A stretch of 64,000 nt of DNA from Nonomuraea harbinensis (GCF_019396385.1 NZ_JAHKRN010000021.1:79241-143240), one strand, 5' to 3'. Positions 22,804-31,395 are shown, counted from the first letter of the stretch. Numbers and translations: made by a program. The notes: generated by a model not told the origin, from the letters alone.

Positions 22804-24195
22804 GTGAGCCTGCGCCTTTACGACACCGCCACTCGCGACATTCGCGCATTCGTCCCGCTCGAAGCCGGCCGGGCGTCGATCTACCTGTGTGGCGCCACCG
22901 TGCAGGCCCCTCCGCACATCGGCCACATCCGCTCGGGCGTCAACTTCGACGTGCTGCGGCGCTGGCTCATGCGCTCCGGCTACGACGTGCTGTTCTGCCG
23001 CAACGTCACCGACATCGACGACAAGATCATCAGAGTGTCCGCCGAGGAGCGGGTGCCGTGGTTCGTCGTCGCCGAGCGCAACCAGCGCGCCTTCACCTGG
23101 GCCTACGACACGCTCGGCTGCCTGCCGCCGACCGTCGAGCCGCGCGCCACCGGCCACGTGCCGGAGATGATCGAGCTCATGCGGCGGCTCATCGACCGCG
23201 GCCACGCCTACGCCTCCGGCGGCGACGTCTACTTCGACGTGCGCTCCTGGGAGGACGAATACGGCAAGCTCTCCAACCAGAAGCTGGACAACATGCGCGC
23301 GGCCGGCGACACCGACGACGAGTCGTGCAAGCGCGACCCGCGCGACTTCGCCCTGTGGAAGGGCGAGAAGCCCGGCGAGCCCACCTGGCCGACCCCGTGG
23401 GGCCCCGGCCGTCCCGGCTGGCACCTCGAGTGCTCGGCGATGGCCACCAAATACCTGGGCCCGACGTTCGACATCCACGGCGGCGGCCTCGACCTGATCT
23501 TCCCGCACCACGAGAACGAGATCGCCCAGTCCCAGGCGGCGGGCGACGGCTTCGCCCGCTACTGGATGCACAACGGCCTGGTCAAGATCGGCGCCGAGAA
23601 GATGGCCAAGTCGCGGGGCAACTCGCTGCTGGTCCCGGACATGGTGCAGAAGGTCCGCCCGGTCGAGCTGCGCTACTACCTCGCCGCGCCCCACTACCGC
23701 TCCTCCATCGACTACTCCGAGGAGGCGCTGCGGGAGGCCGCGACCGCCTACCAGCGGATCGAGGGGTTCGTGACCCGCGCCGCCGAGGTTATCCACGACG
23801 TCGACGCCGACGCGCCGCTCCCGCAGGCGTTCGCCGACGCGCTCGACGACGACCTCGGCACGCCTCAGGCGCTCGCGGTCGTGCACGAGGTGGTCCGCGA
23901 GGGCAACGTCGCGCTGTCCAAGGGCGACAAGGAGGCGGTGGCCCGGCTGCTCGCCGAGACCCAGAACATGCTCGACGTGCTGGGCCTCGACCCGCGCTCG
24001 CCGCAGTGGCGCACGGCCGGCTCCGACCTCAAGCCGGTGGTCGACGCGCTGGTCGTGGTCGCTCTGGAGCAGCGCAAGGCGGCCAGGGCCCGTAAGGACT
24101 ACGCCGCCGCCGACGCGATCAGAGACCAGCTCGCCGAGGCGGGCGTCACCGTCGAGGACACCCCGCACGGCGCCCGCTGGGAGCTGCGCGGCTAA
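22804..24195 (+). CDS. cysS: Cysteinyl-tRNA synthetase
   Basis: A 463-residue class I synthetase charging tRNA-Cys. It has the HIGH-type PHIGHIRSG (about residues 38-46), NVTDIDDKII, the zinc-ligand region GWHLECSAMA and HHENEIAQSQ, the KMSKS-type KMAKSRGN, and a C-terminal anticodon-binding region. The paralogue MshC was considered, but the full C-terminal domain and the ispF-cysS-rlmB order (as in Rv3581c-3579c) favour CysS. Its stop overlaps the convergent DUF6157 gene by 4 nt. Confidence 0.95.
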   Translation: MSLRLYDTATRDIRAFVPLEAGRASIYLCGATVQAPPHIGHIRSGVNFDVLRRWLMRSGYDVLFCRNVTDIDDKIIRVSAEERVPWFVVAERNQRAFTWAYDTLGCLPPTVEPRATGHVPEMIELMRRLIDRGHAYASGGDVYFDVRSWEDEYGKLSNQKLDNMRAAGDTDDESCKRDPRDFALWKGEKPGEPTWPTPWGPGRPGWHLECSAMATKYLGPTFDIHGGGLDLIFPHHENEIAQSQAAGDGFARYWMHNGLVKIGAEKMAKSRGNSLLVPDMVQKVRPVELRYYLAAPHYRSSIDYSEEALREAATAYQRIEGFVTRAAEVIHDVDADAPLPQAFADALDDDLGTPQALAVVHEVVREGNVALSKGDKEAVARLLAETQNMLDVLGLDPRSPQWRTAGSDLKPVVDALVVVALEQRKAARARKDYAAADAIRDQLAEAGVTVEDTPHGARWELRG

Positions 24196-24614
24196 CGGCG
24201 GCGGGTGCGCATCGCCTTCAGCACGCGGACACCCGCCACCTCGCCGGCGACGATGCGCTGATACTCGTCCGACTCCATCGGACACAGCGTGATGCGGCCC
24301 GCCCCGTCGAAGAGCAGGCCCCAGCCGTGCTTCTTCGGCAGGGGCGAGGCCCGCAGGCAGGCCTGCGACCTGCTGAAGAACCGGTCGCGCAGCTCGTCCC
24401 GCACGTCCTGCGGCGGCTCCGGGTCGTCCTGGCGCCGCAGCCAGCTCTCGAACAGCACGTCCTCCTGGGTGAGGGCGCCCGGATCGGCCGCGAGCAACTC
24501 GTACTGAACGCTCGCGACCGTCGGCTTGCCACCCCTCGGCAGCGGAACCTCGGCCCGGATGACCTCGGTGTCCTCGGCGACCGCGATGAGCGTGTCGTAG
24601 TAATTCAGGTCCAC
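24192..24614 (-). CDS. DUF6157 family protein
   Basis: A 140-residue soluble protein beginning MDLNYYDTLIAVAEDTEV, with ASVQYELLAADPGALTQEDV and LFESWLRRQ. These match the DUF6157 family, whose function I do not know. The central CLRASPLPKKHGWGLLFDGA and LCPMESDEYQ are also typical. The GTG at 24614 is the family's usual start. Genes on both sides belong to the conserved cysS-rlmB block, so this is an insertion into that order. Confidence 0.72.
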   Translation of the reverse strand: MDLNYYDTLIAVAEDTEVIRAEVPLPRGGKPTVASVQYELLAADPGALTQEDVLFESWLRRQDDPEPPQDVRDELRDRFFSRSQACLRASPLPKKHGWGLLFDGAGRITLCPMESDEYQRIVAGEVAGVRVLKAMRTRRR

Positions 24615-24668
24615 GTCCGCCAACCTAGGCGGGCCAAGGGACTTGGCGGCGCAAGTACCCTTGATTCC

Positions 24669-25628
24669 ATGGCAGCAGGGGGTAAGCCGGGCAGGCCCGC
24701 GAAGAAGAAGAGCCCGACCAAGGGCGCCGGCGGTCAGCGTCGCCGCGGCCTCGAAGGCAGGGGCGCGACCCCGCCCGCCGAGATGCGCCACTGGTACAAG
24801 GACAAGGCCAGGGCCGAGCGCGTCGCCCGCGAGGAGCAGGGAGGCGGCACCCGCCGCGCCCCCGCGCGCACCAGGCGCTCCGACGACGCCCCCGAATACA
24901 TCGGCGGCCGCAACCCCGTCCTGGAGGCCCTCCAGGCCGGCGTCCCGGCCAGCGCCCTCTACGTCGCCCACCGCGTCGACAACGACGACCGCGTACGAGA
25001 CAGCGTCAAAATCGCCGCCGACCGCGGGATCGCCCTCATGGAGGTCACCCGCGACAAGCTCGACAGGCTGACCGAGGGCGCCGTCCACCAGGGCGTGGCC
25101 CTCCAGATCCCGGCCTACGACTACGCCCACCCGGCGGAGCTGGTCGAGCTGGCCCGCGACGCGGCCGAGACCCCGCTCATCGTCGCCCTCGACGGCGTCA
25201 CCGACCCCCGCAACCTGGGCGCCATCGCCCGCTCCGCCACCGCCTTCGGCGCCCACGGCCTGCTCGTCCCGTCCCGCCGCTCAGCCGGCGTGACGGGCGG
25301 CGCCTGGAAGACCTCCGCCGGCACCCTGGCCACCCTGCGCGTCGCCCGCGCCGCCAACCTCACCGCCGCCCTCCGCGAATACCGCGACGAAGGCCTCTTC
25401 GTCATCGGTCTCGACGGCGCGGGCGACGCGGAGATCGGCGACGTCGACCTCCTGGCGGAGCCCCTGGTCGTGGTGGTCGGCTCCGAGGGGAAAGGGCTGT
25501 CACGGCTGGTCCGCGAGCAGTGCGACGTGGTCGCCCGCATCCCGATGCGCGCGGCGGCGGAGTCGCTCAACGCGGGGGTGGCGGCAGGGGTGACCTTGTA
25601 CGAAGTGGCTCGTCATCGACGGCGGTGA
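24669..25628 (+). CDS. rlmB: 23S rRNA 2'-O-methyltransferase of the SpoU/TrmH family (RlmB-like)
   Basis: A 319-residue SPOUT methyltransferase, probably acting on G2251 of 23S rRNA. A basic, disordered N-terminus of about 75 residues precedes the substrate-binding domain (IGGRNPVLEALQAGVPASAL) and the knotted catalytic domain, with LDGVTDPRNLGAIARSATAF, VVVVGSEGKGLSRLV and IPMRAAAESLNAGVAAGVTL. Some family members methylate tRNA, so the target is inferred. It follows cysS as in mycobacteria (Rv3579c). Confidence 0.9.
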   Translation: MAAGGKPGRPAKKKSPTKGAGGQRRRGLEGRGATPPAEMRHWYKDKARAERVAREEQGGGTRRAPARTRRSDDAPEYIGGRNPVLEALQAGVPASALYVAHRVDNDDRVRDSVKIAADRGIALMEVTRDKLDRLTEGAVHQGVALQIPAYDYAHPAELVELARDAAETPLIVALDGVTDPRNLGAIARSATAFGAHGLLVPSRRSAGVTGGAWKTSAGTLATLRVARAANLTAALREYRDEGLFVIGLDGAGDAEIGDVDLLAEPLVVVVGSEGKGLSRLVREQCDVVARIPMRAAAESLNAGVAAGVTLYEVARHRRR

Positions 25629-25649
25629 CCGTCTACACTGATAGGCCGT

Positions 25650-25722
25650 GCCGACGTAGCTCAATCGGCAGAGCATCTGTCTTGTAAACAGAAGGTTTGG
25701 GGTTCGATTCCCCACGTCGGCT
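25650..25722 (+). tRNA. tRNA-Thr (anticodon TGT)
   Basis: A complete cloverleaf of 73 nt: acceptor GCCGACG/CGTCGGC, D-arm GCTC/GAGC, anticodon stem TCTGT/ACAGA with loop CTTGTAA (anticodon TGT), and T-arm TGGGG/CCCCA with loop TTCGATT. The 3' CCA is not encoded. A TACACT -10-like hexamer lies 10 nt upstream. Confidence 0.96.
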
Positions 25723-25732
25723 CTTCACGATG

Positions 25733-25767
25733 AAGCCCCTGAACTGGTGTTTCCGGTTCAGGGGCTT
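25733..25767 (+). terminator. Terminator of the tRNA gene
   Basis: A 15-bp stem (25733-25747 with 25753-25767, one G-U pair), loop TGTTT, followed by TGTGTTTG. Confidence 0.85.
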
Positions 25768-25812
25768 TGTGTTTGTCAGGACAATTCGTCGATCTTGCGA
25801 ACAGGTGACTCC

Positions 25813-26010
25813 GTGACTCTGGAAGAGCATCCCGGCACGTGGACCTACGATCCCGAGGCGAAGGCCGCATACATCTACCTGCGGGGACCGATCGCGCCCG
25901 GTGACGTGGCGCGGACGGTCATGGTGGACAGTCCCATGGTGAACTTCGACCTGGACGAGAGCGGCCGGGTGATTGGTATCGAGATCCTGGCCGCGTGGCC
26001 AGGAGAATAG
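25813..26010 (+). CDS. DUF2283 family protein
   Basis: A 65-residue protein with WTYDPEAKAAYIYLRGPIAP and NFDLDESGRVIGIEILAAWP, the DUF2283 pattern (a small beta-rich domain of unknown function). The GTG at 25813 is chosen with AGGTG just upstream; the open frame begins at 25747, but that would start inside the tRNA terminator. Confidence 0.72.
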   Translation: MTLEEHPGTWTYDPEAKAAYIYLRGPIAPGDVARTVMVDSPMVNFDLDESGRVIGIEILAAWPGE

Positions 26011-26131
26011 GAAGAGGGTCCTACCGGGCAGCGCAAATCCGACCCTATGATCGCGAACTGTCACCGGAGTATTAGGGTGGTCCCCGACCTAACGGGGGTT
26101 GCAGAGGACCACGGAAACGACGGGAGTCGCA

Positions 26132-27208
26132 GTGCAGCGCGTCAGCCGACGGGTCAGCACCATCGCCGGGGCGGGCGTTCTCGCTTTGCTCCTGACCGGC
26201 TGCGGAGGCTCCGATACCAGCAAGAACGTCAGCGGTGACAAGCCGGAGGCGGACCAGGCCGCGTCCACGGCTACGCCGCTGACACTCGACACCGCACCGC
26301 GGCGTGCGCACTACACCGACCGCGGCAAGAAGGCGCACGAGCTGACGCTCCACCCGACCCTGCTCGAGCTCGGCTCGGCCGAAGACCTCAAGGACGTGCG
26401 GCTCGACGACGACGTACGTGGGATGGTGCCGCACTACCTCACCGTGTCGATCACCAACACCGGATCCGGTGAGGTCAAGAGCGCTCAGGTGGTCAACAAC
26501 TTTTGTCTGGCGCTCGCGGACGGCACCGCCGGCGAGCGCGTCTCGTTCTTCAGCAGCAACCCCCTGGCCTCGCCCGGCAGCGGCCCGCTGGAGACGTGCA
26601 ACGGCACGAAGGCTCCGAGTGCCTTGGCGGCAGGCCAGGCGGCGACCGAGTGCCGGGTCGTGATGCTTCCCAAGGACACCCAGCCCGCCACCGTCTCCTA
26701 CAGCGACGAGTCCGGCATCCAGATGTGGAAGGTCGAGGGCGGCGACACCGGCAGCAGCGTGCTGCCCTCGGGCAAGTCGGCCGAGGTGACGTGGAAGGAC
26801 GCGCGGGACAAGGAGGTGCCGCTGACCGTCACGCCGAAGAGCGTGCGCAAGGCCGGCCCCGACGCGCTCGCCGATTACAACCTGAACGCCAGGCAGAAGG
26901 CCGCCACGGCGTACTTCGTCACGCTCCAGTACCGCAACAACGGCACCTCCAAGCTGTACCCGGGCATGGACAGGGCGGTCTTCCTGCGCACCGCGAGCGG
27001 CCAGGCCCTGCGCCCGCTCACCCTCATCGCGATCGGCAGCAACGGCCCCAAGGGCTGCGAATCATCCGTGCCCTACGGCATGGTTCAGCCCGGCAAGAGT
27101 GTCCGGCAGTGCGGCGTCTACCTCGTCAGCAAGGGTGACAAGCCCGTCGCCGTCACCTTCTCCTCCACCGCCGACGGAGCCGAGCCCGTGACCTGGAAGG
27201 CCTCCTGA
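26132..27208 (+). CDS. Lipoprotein of unknown function
   Basis: A 358-residue exported lipoprotein. The signal peptide VSTIAGAGVLALLLTGCGG ends at a lipobox with Cys near residue 24. The mature protein holds two similar beta-rich modules: VRGMVPHYLTVSITNTGSGE (about 100-119) and AATAYFVTLQYRNNGTSKLY (about 257-276), each followed by paired Cys residues. No enzyme motif is visible. The GTG at 26132 has GGGAG 5 nt upstream. It stands alone. Confidence 0.72.
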   Translation: MQRVSRRVSTIAGAGVLALLLTGCGGSDTSKNVSGDKPEADQAASTATPLTLDTAPRRAHYTDRGKKAHELTLHPTLLELGSAEDLKDVRLDDDVRGMVPHYLTVSITNTGSGEVKSAQVVNNFCLALADGTAGERVSFFSSNPLASPGSGPLETCNGTKAPSALAAGQAATECRVVMLPKDTQPATVSYSDESGIQMWKVEGGDTGSSVLPSGKSAEVTWKDARDKEVPLTVTPKSVRKAGPDALADYNLNARQKAATAYFVTLQYRNNGTSKLYPGMDRAVFLRTASGQALRPLTLIAIGSNGPKGCESSVPYGMVQPGKSVRQCGVYLVSKGDKPVAVTFSSTADGAEPVTWKAS

Positions 27209-27315
27209 CGTCGACGATCCGTGCTTCGTTCCTCAGCCGTAGGTCAACGCCTCTTTGAGTCAAGATCCCTGCTACTCCCAAGGTGACGGCCCACTTGTTA
27301 GGCGATCATGGGACT

Positions 27316-27572
27316 GTGAGAGTACGACTAGGAGAGTTCCGTTGGGTAGATCTTGAGGCGGGGCGGAGGCCCCGTCGGCCCTCACAGAGCAACTCCGTCA
27401 TCGCCCCTTTCTCATCGGTCGGCACTGGCTCTTCGTTGCCGAACTTCATCCCGACAAGGTGACCGAGTGGCTGAGCGATCGCACTGCCGCACTGGAGGCC
27501 CCTACATGGGGTGAGCTGGCAGAGAAGATCGCCCGGATCGGAGAGTGGGAGTACAAGAATTACACCGGCTGA
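27316..27572 (+). pseudogene. Frameshifted remnant of a small hypothetical gene
   Basis: A GTG at 27316 opens VRVRLGEFRWVDLEAG, then the protein-like frame switches: TEQLRHRPFLIGRHWLFVAE, then HPDKVTEWLSDRTAALEAPT and ARIGEWEYKNYTG, ending at 27572. The second frame has a stop at 27351-27353 and no start of its own, so a frameshift lies near 27350-27370. The product family is not recognised. The remaining ~110 and ~85 nt on either side hold nothing clear. Confidence 0.5.
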
Positions 27573-27656
27573 GGACTGGCGTTCCAGCTCAGTCTTGGGA
27601 GCCACAGGGTCGCGTGTGCTGCTCCCGGCCCACGCGCCCTCGGAGTGGTGGGCGAC

Positions 27657-28478
27657 TCAGGTGTTCAGTGACGCGGTGATCGCCATCGTGGTATAGGCCA
27701 TGGTGAAGCTGCCACCGATCGCGTCGATGGCGGCCCCGACGCCCTCCAGCACCTCGGCCAGCTTGTCTGGCGGGAGTCGGGTGAGCGCGCCGGTGGTGGG
27801 CAGCAGGTCGAGCCAATCGTCGCGGCTGTAGTACTGCTCCCAGTCGAATCGCCACTGCTCCGGCTCGCCGAACCAGGCCGTCTTGCGGATGCCGTCGGCG
27901 AACATGGCGAACATCGCCTGGTAGATGTCCTGGGCCGGCCTCGGCGATCCGGCGCTGAGCGGCGAGTCGGGCGCCACCTTCTGGAAGACGGTGGCGAACG
28001 CCTCCGCGACGAAGGGCGGCGGGTCGTACGCGTGCGCGAACACCGCCAGCAGGCCGCCGGGACGCAGCACCTGCGCCGCCTTGGCCGGGCCCGCGACGGG
28101 GTCCACCCAGTGCCAGGACTGCCCGGCGACCACCGCGTCGAAGGTGCGACCGGCGGCGTCCCAGTCCTCGAACGTCGCCGTCTCGACCTCGACCCCGGTG
28201 CGGCGGGCGAACTCGGCCATCCGGACGTCCGGCTCGACACCCAGCACCTTGCACCCGGCCGCCAGGAACTGGCGGGCTTCTATGCCGGTGCCGCAGCCGA
28301 CGTCGACGATGTCGGGGCCGGGGCTGGCGGTGATGATTCGCTGCACCAGGGCGTCGGGATAGTCGGGCCGGGCCCGGTCGTAGCGTTCGGTGTCGACCCC
28401 GAACGACTCCGCCATCTGCCTGGCCTTATGGGGCTCGTTCCGCGGAGGCTCCGGTTGCTCCTGCGCTAGAGTGGGCAT
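27657..28478 (-). CDS. Class I SAM-dependent methyltransferase (Methyltransf_11 type)
   Basis: A 273-residue methyltransferase with DIVDVGCGTGIEARQFLAAG (motif I, about 56-75), VLGVEPD, and LRPGGLLAVFAHAYDPPPF. The N-terminus ARQMAESFGVDTERYDRARP is typical of a subfamily of unknown substrate, often next to TetR genes. The ATG at 28478 lies inside an operator for the divergent TetR protein, so that protein very likely represses it. The transcript is predicted to be leaderless. Confidence 0.85.
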   Translation of the reverse strand: MPTLAQEQPEPPRNEPHKARQMAESFGVDTERYDRARPDYPDALVQRIITASPGPDIVDVGCGTGIEARQFLAAGCKVLGVEPDVRMAEFARRTGVEVETATFEDWDAAGRTFDAVVAGQSWHWVDPVAGPAKAAQVLRPGGLLAVFAHAYDPPPFVAEAFATVFQKVAPDSPLSAGSPRPAQDIYQAMFAMFADGIRKTAWFGEPEQWRFDWEQYYSRDDWLDLLPTTGALTRLPPDKLAEVLEGVGAAIDAIGGSFTMAYTTMAITASLNT

Positions 28479-28513
28479 GTGCCCACAATAGTGGGCGCAC
28501 GCCCACTCATCAA
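28471..28513 (-). promoter_or_regulatory. Twin palindromic operators overlapping a leaderless promoter
   Basis: GTGGGCATGTGCCCAC (28471-28486) and GTGGGCGCACGCCCAC (28491-28506) are perfect 16-bp palindromes starting 20 nt apart. On the minus strand TTGATG (28508-28513), 17 nt, TATTGT (28485-28490) forms a promoter ending 6 nt before the methyltransferase ATG, so bound repressor would cover it. Confidence 0.75.
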
Positions 28514-28575
28514 CCCGCGCACGGTTCGCGGTGAGCGAAGGGCGGGCGGAGGCGGGTAAGAAGGAGGAACGGGCG

Positions 28576-29178
28576 ATGCCGACTGGAGTGGCCCTCCGGG
28601 ATGTGCGGCAGCAGTTGTTCGACGCCGCCGAACGCGTCCTGCTCCGGGACGGGGCGAACGACCTGACCAGCCGGGCGGTCACGGCGGAGGCGGGCGTCGC
28701 CAAGGGCGTCCTGCACCGGCACTTCGAGGACTTCGACGCCTTCCTCGCCGAACTCGTGCGGGACCGCATCGCCCGGCTCGAGAGCCAGGCCGACGCCCTT
28801 CGCGGCTCCGCCGGGACCGGCGACGTCGCCGGCAACCTGACCGGGGCGCTTGTCGACCTGTTCGACTCGGTCGCCGTGGCGATCGTCGCTCTCGTCATCT
28901 TCCGGGACGAGTTGCGTGCCCGGCTGCGTCAGGCCCGTTCGGCTCCCGGTGTTCCGGTCTTGACGGATGCTGCAGCCATGATCGCCGCCTACCTGAACGA
29001 GGAGTGCGAACTGGGCCGCATCGCGGCGGACGCCGATGTGGAGGCGCTGGCGCTTTCCCTGATCGGGGCCGGGCACATGTTGTTCGCCGGCCGGGAGGGG
29101 GTCCCGCCGGAGCATGAGGAAGTCGGCAAGGTCGTGAACGCCGTCATCGCCGATGTCGTGCAAAGACGACTGCTATGA
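28576..29178 (+). CDS. TetR-family regulator
   Basis: A 200-residue repressor with an N-terminal HTH (VRQQLFDAAERVLLRDG, LTSRAVTAEAGVAKGVLHRH, FAEL-type helix near residue 60) and an alpha-helical ligand domain. It is divergent from the methyltransferase; the twin palindromes between them are its probable sites. The ATG at 28576 has AAGGAGG 8 nt upstream, preferred over an in-frame GTG at 28531. Confidence 0.85.
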   Translation: MPTGVALRDVRQQLFDAAERVLLRDGANDLTSRAVTAEAGVAKGVLHRHFEDFDAFLAELVRDRIARLESQADALRGSAGTGDVAGNLTGALVDLFDSVAVAIVALVIFRDELRARLRQARSAPGVPVLTDAAAMIAAYLNEECELGRIAADADVEALALSLIGAGHMLFAGREGVPPEHEEVGKVVNAVIADVVQRRLL

Positions 29179-29219
29179 GCTGATGTCCTGCGAAGACGGA
29201 CTTCACGTTGGCTCCGGTG

Positions 29220-30191
29220 TTAAATCCTCCGATCAGGGCCTGGCCGCGTTGCCAGGACCGTGGCGGTGGCCACGGCGGTGAGCGCTGCCAGGAGGGCGGC
29301 GGCGGTCAGGGTCAGGGCGTCGGGGTGGATCAAGGGCTGGGCGCGTAGGGCCTGCCAGGTGACCAGGGCGATCAGTCCGGTGTAGCTCGCGGCGAACACG
29401 GCGATCAGGCGGGCGCGGGTCCGGTCGTCGCGTAAGCGGGGGTAGCGAGCCGCCAGTGCCGCCAGGAGCAGAGCGGCGATCAGCATGACCTGCAGGCCGT
29501 GCATGCCGACGAAATGAGGGACCCGCAGGTCGCCGCCGGTGGTGCTCCACTGCGTCAGGGGAAGGCCGGGGCCGCCGTCGGGGACGCCCACGCTGTGACC
29601 GCTGCTCAGGGATACCTGCTGGCCGCTGGTGGTCAGGGCGGTCTCCGCCTTCCCCTGGATGGGGATGAGGAAGCCCAGGGCCATGCCGGCGACGGCCAGG
29701 GCCAGGCCTGTGTGGATCGCCCGGCTCATCGCGCGGTCGGCGTGGACGCGCTGGAAGGCCAGGATGATCGCGAGCGCGAGGTTGGCCAGCATGATGAGGA
29801 GCACGGCATTGCCGAAGACGACCAGCATGATCTTCTCGGCCGGTGCGGTGGACTTGTGGAAGTGGCTGAAGGTGCCGCGGGCGGCCTGGACGGCGACGAT
29901 GACGGTGTCGACGAACCCGGTGACGGCGAAGACGGTGGCCAGGCCGGAGGTCCACTTCCTGCCCCGGTGAGGCAGGGACAGCATCCAGGCCAGGGTGGTT
30001 CCGTAGACGGCCATCGACACGGCGAACTTGAACGGCTTGAGCCAGACGGGGGCGCCGAGAAGCACCCGGTCGTCGAGCACGAGCCCGATCGTCGAGACGA
30101 CCAGCAGAAGCAGCATCGAGGCGACCATCAGCATCAGCGGTCGATGCCACTGCATCACCCGGCGAAGCGGCGTACCAAGGACCGTGGACAT
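29220..30191 (-). CDS. Multi-helix membrane protein, unknown function
   Basis: A 323-residue protein with about eight hydrophobic helices. Recognisable stretches include LGAPVWLKPFKFAVSMAVYG and DLRVPHFVGMHGLQVMLIAA; the conserved-looking His residues of the second (PHFVGMHGLQ) could bind metal or haem, but this is speculation. I do not recognise a named family. It follows the DUF6463-like gene by about 95 nt on the same strand. Confidence 0.6.
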   Translation of the reverse strand: MSTVLGTPLRRVMQWHRPLMLMVASMLLLLVVSTIGLVLDDRVLLGAPVWLKPFKFAVSMAVYGTTLAWMLSLPHRGRKWTSGLATVFAVTGFVDTVIVAVQAARGTFSHFHKSTAPAEKIMLVVFGNAVLLIMLANLALAIILAFQRVHADRAMSRAIHTGLALAVAGMALGFLIPIQGKAETALTTSGQQVSLSSGHSVGVPDGGPGLPLTQWSTTGGDLRVPHFVGMHGLQVMLIAALLLAALAARYPRLRDDRTRARLIAVFAASYTGLIALVTWQALRAQPLIHPDALTLTAAALLAALTAVATATVLATRPGPDRRI

Positions 30192-30271
30192 GGAACCTCC
30201 TGGGGGGCGACGGATTCATGGCCAGAGTCCCGGTCGCCGGTCGCGGCCGCATTGCCGCGCACCCCCGTCTT

Positions 30272-30293
30272 GCGGTAGGGCCGGCCCTACCGC
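30272..30293. promoter_or_regulatory. Perfect 22-bp palindrome
   Basis: GCGGTAGGGCC is followed by its exact complement GGCCCTACCGC. It covers the stop codon of the DUF6463-like gene and lies 80 nt before the next gene. It could be a regulator site or a loopless cruciform; no protein can be named. Confidence 0.45.
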
Positions 30294-30697
30294 CTAGCGG
30301 TGAGGTTCGCCGTGATGAGCAGAGCGGCAGGGACGGCCGTGAGCAGGAAACCGCTCGGTCCGATCAGGGTGACGGCCAGGGCTCCCCAGGCGAGGGTCGC
30401 CCAGCCGACATATCCGGGGACGTGGTGTCCCTGCCGTCCCAACCGTGCCACCAGCAGTCCCAGCAGGGCGAGGACCACGACGAATCCGCCCGGCAGTGCC
30501 CAGAAGATCGCCAGGGAGTCGGCGTCGGCGACCCCGTTGCGGAGGTCTCCGGCGAGCCAGCTGGACCAGGGGGCGAGGAGGGCGAAGACGGCGGTGTGCG
30601 CCACGGCGATAATGATCATGCTTCGCCCGGCCCAGATGGTGAGCCGGCTGGGGGGTGCGGACGACGCGGGCCGGTAGGTCGCAGGTGTGGTGCTCAT
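30287..30697 (-). CDS. DUF6463-like membrane protein
   Basis: A 136-residue membrane protein with about four helices (24-46, 62-84, 90-108 and 114-132). LTIWAGRSMIIIAVAHTAVF and GFVVVLALLGLLVARL recall the DUF6463 family of unknown function. The stop lies within a 22-bp palindrome. It is probably transcribed together with the eight-helix protein downstream. Confidence 0.6.
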   Translation of the reverse strand: MSTTPATYRPASSAPPSRLTIWAGRSMIIIAVAHTAVFALLAPWSSWLAGDLRNGVADADSLAIFWALPGGFVVVLALLGLLVARLGRQGHHVPGYVGWATLAWGALAVTLIGPSGFLLTAVPAALLITANLTARR

Positions 30698-30729
30698 GGG
30701 TACGAGCTTTCCGGGGACGAGGTCCGGTG

Positions 30730-30747
30730 CCCTCCCCCGTGGGAGGG
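30730..30747. promoter_or_regulatory. Small inverted repeat between divergent genes
   Basis: CCCTCCC and GGGAGGG flank CCGT, between the divergent DUF6463-like and phosphotransferase-like genes. It may be an operator or just a hairpin. Confidence 0.3.
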
Positions 30748-30820
30748 AGGCGGCTCCCTCGCCGGTGGGGGAACGGGAAAACCGGTTGGGGCGTGCGGGG
30801 CGGGCCCCTAGGGTGGCGCG

Positions 30821-31357
30821 ATGACAACTCAGGTGATCGTGCTGAATGGTGGCTCCAGTTCGGGCAAGTCCGGGATCGCCCGGTGCTTGCAGGCGGTGCT
30901 GCCGGATCCATGGCTCGCTTTCTCGGTGGACGACCTGGTCGACGCGATGCCCGCGGCCATGCGGGCGTCGGAGGAGGGGATCGAGTTCGCTCCCGACGGC
31001 CAGGTGATCGTGGGGCCGGAGTTCCGGGCGCTGGACGAGGCGTGGACCGCGGGGATCGCGGCGATGGCCCGCGCGGGTGCCCGGATCGTCGTGGATGACG
31101 TGTTCCTCGGCGGGGCGGGGTCCCAGCAGCGGTGGGAGAAGGCTCTCGCCGGGCTGGACGTGCTGTGGGTCGGGGTGCGGTGCGACAGCGAGGTCGCCGC
31201 GGGGCGCGAGATCGCCCGGGGAGACCGGACCGAAGGGATGGCCGCGTTGCAGGCTGAGGTGGTTCACGAGGGCGTGGTCTACGACCTGGTGGTGGACACC
31301 ACGCATACCGAGTCGTTGGAGTGCGCGCGGCAGATCGCCGGGCGGGTGCGCCAGTAA
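30821..31357 (+). CDS. Chloramphenicol phosphotransferase-like kinase
   Basis: A 178-residue P-loop kinase of the CPT family, which in Streptomyces venezuelae phosphorylates chloramphenicol at its 3-hydroxyl. Walker A is LNGGSSSGKS (residues 8-17); the following FSVDDLVDAMP supplies the conserved catalytic Asp; ARIVVDDVFLGG is the Walker B-like strand, and GVRCDSEVAAGREIARGDR the lid region. Whether this copy acts on chloramphenicol or another alcohol is unknown. It is monocistronic or leads the small Cys-motif gene. Confidence 0.82.
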   Translation: MTTQVIVLNGGSSSGKSGIARCLQAVLPDPWLAFSVDDLVDAMPAAMRASEEGIEFAPDGQVIVGPEFRALDEAWTAGIAAMARAGARIVVDDVFLGGAGSQQRWEKALAGLDVLWVGVRCDSEVAAGREIARGDRTEGMAALQAEVVHEGVVYDLVVDTTHTESLECARQIAGRVRQ

Positions 31358-31395
31358 GAGCGACGTTGTACGGTGCGGTTGGAGGTGGGGAGCCC

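Noticed and set aside
22804..24195. MshC (mycothiol ligase) instead of CysS
   Set aside because: MshC is a shorter CysS relative; this protein is 463 residues with a full C-terminal domain and lies in the ispF-cysS-rlmB order.
21937..24285. 782-codon minus-strand open frame across cysS
   Set aside because: It runs antisense to an obvious CysS and has no recognisable domain, only His/Arg/Gly-rich composition.
24327..24668. N-terminal extension of the RlmB-like protein
   Set aside because: The frame is open upstream but overlaps the convergent DUF6157 gene and lacks family resemblance; the ATG at 24669 fits the family.
25650..25722. tRNA-Thr as an attachment site of an integrated element
   Set aside because: No integrase and no second copy of the tRNA 3' end were seen in the following sequence; a terminator and small genes follow instead.
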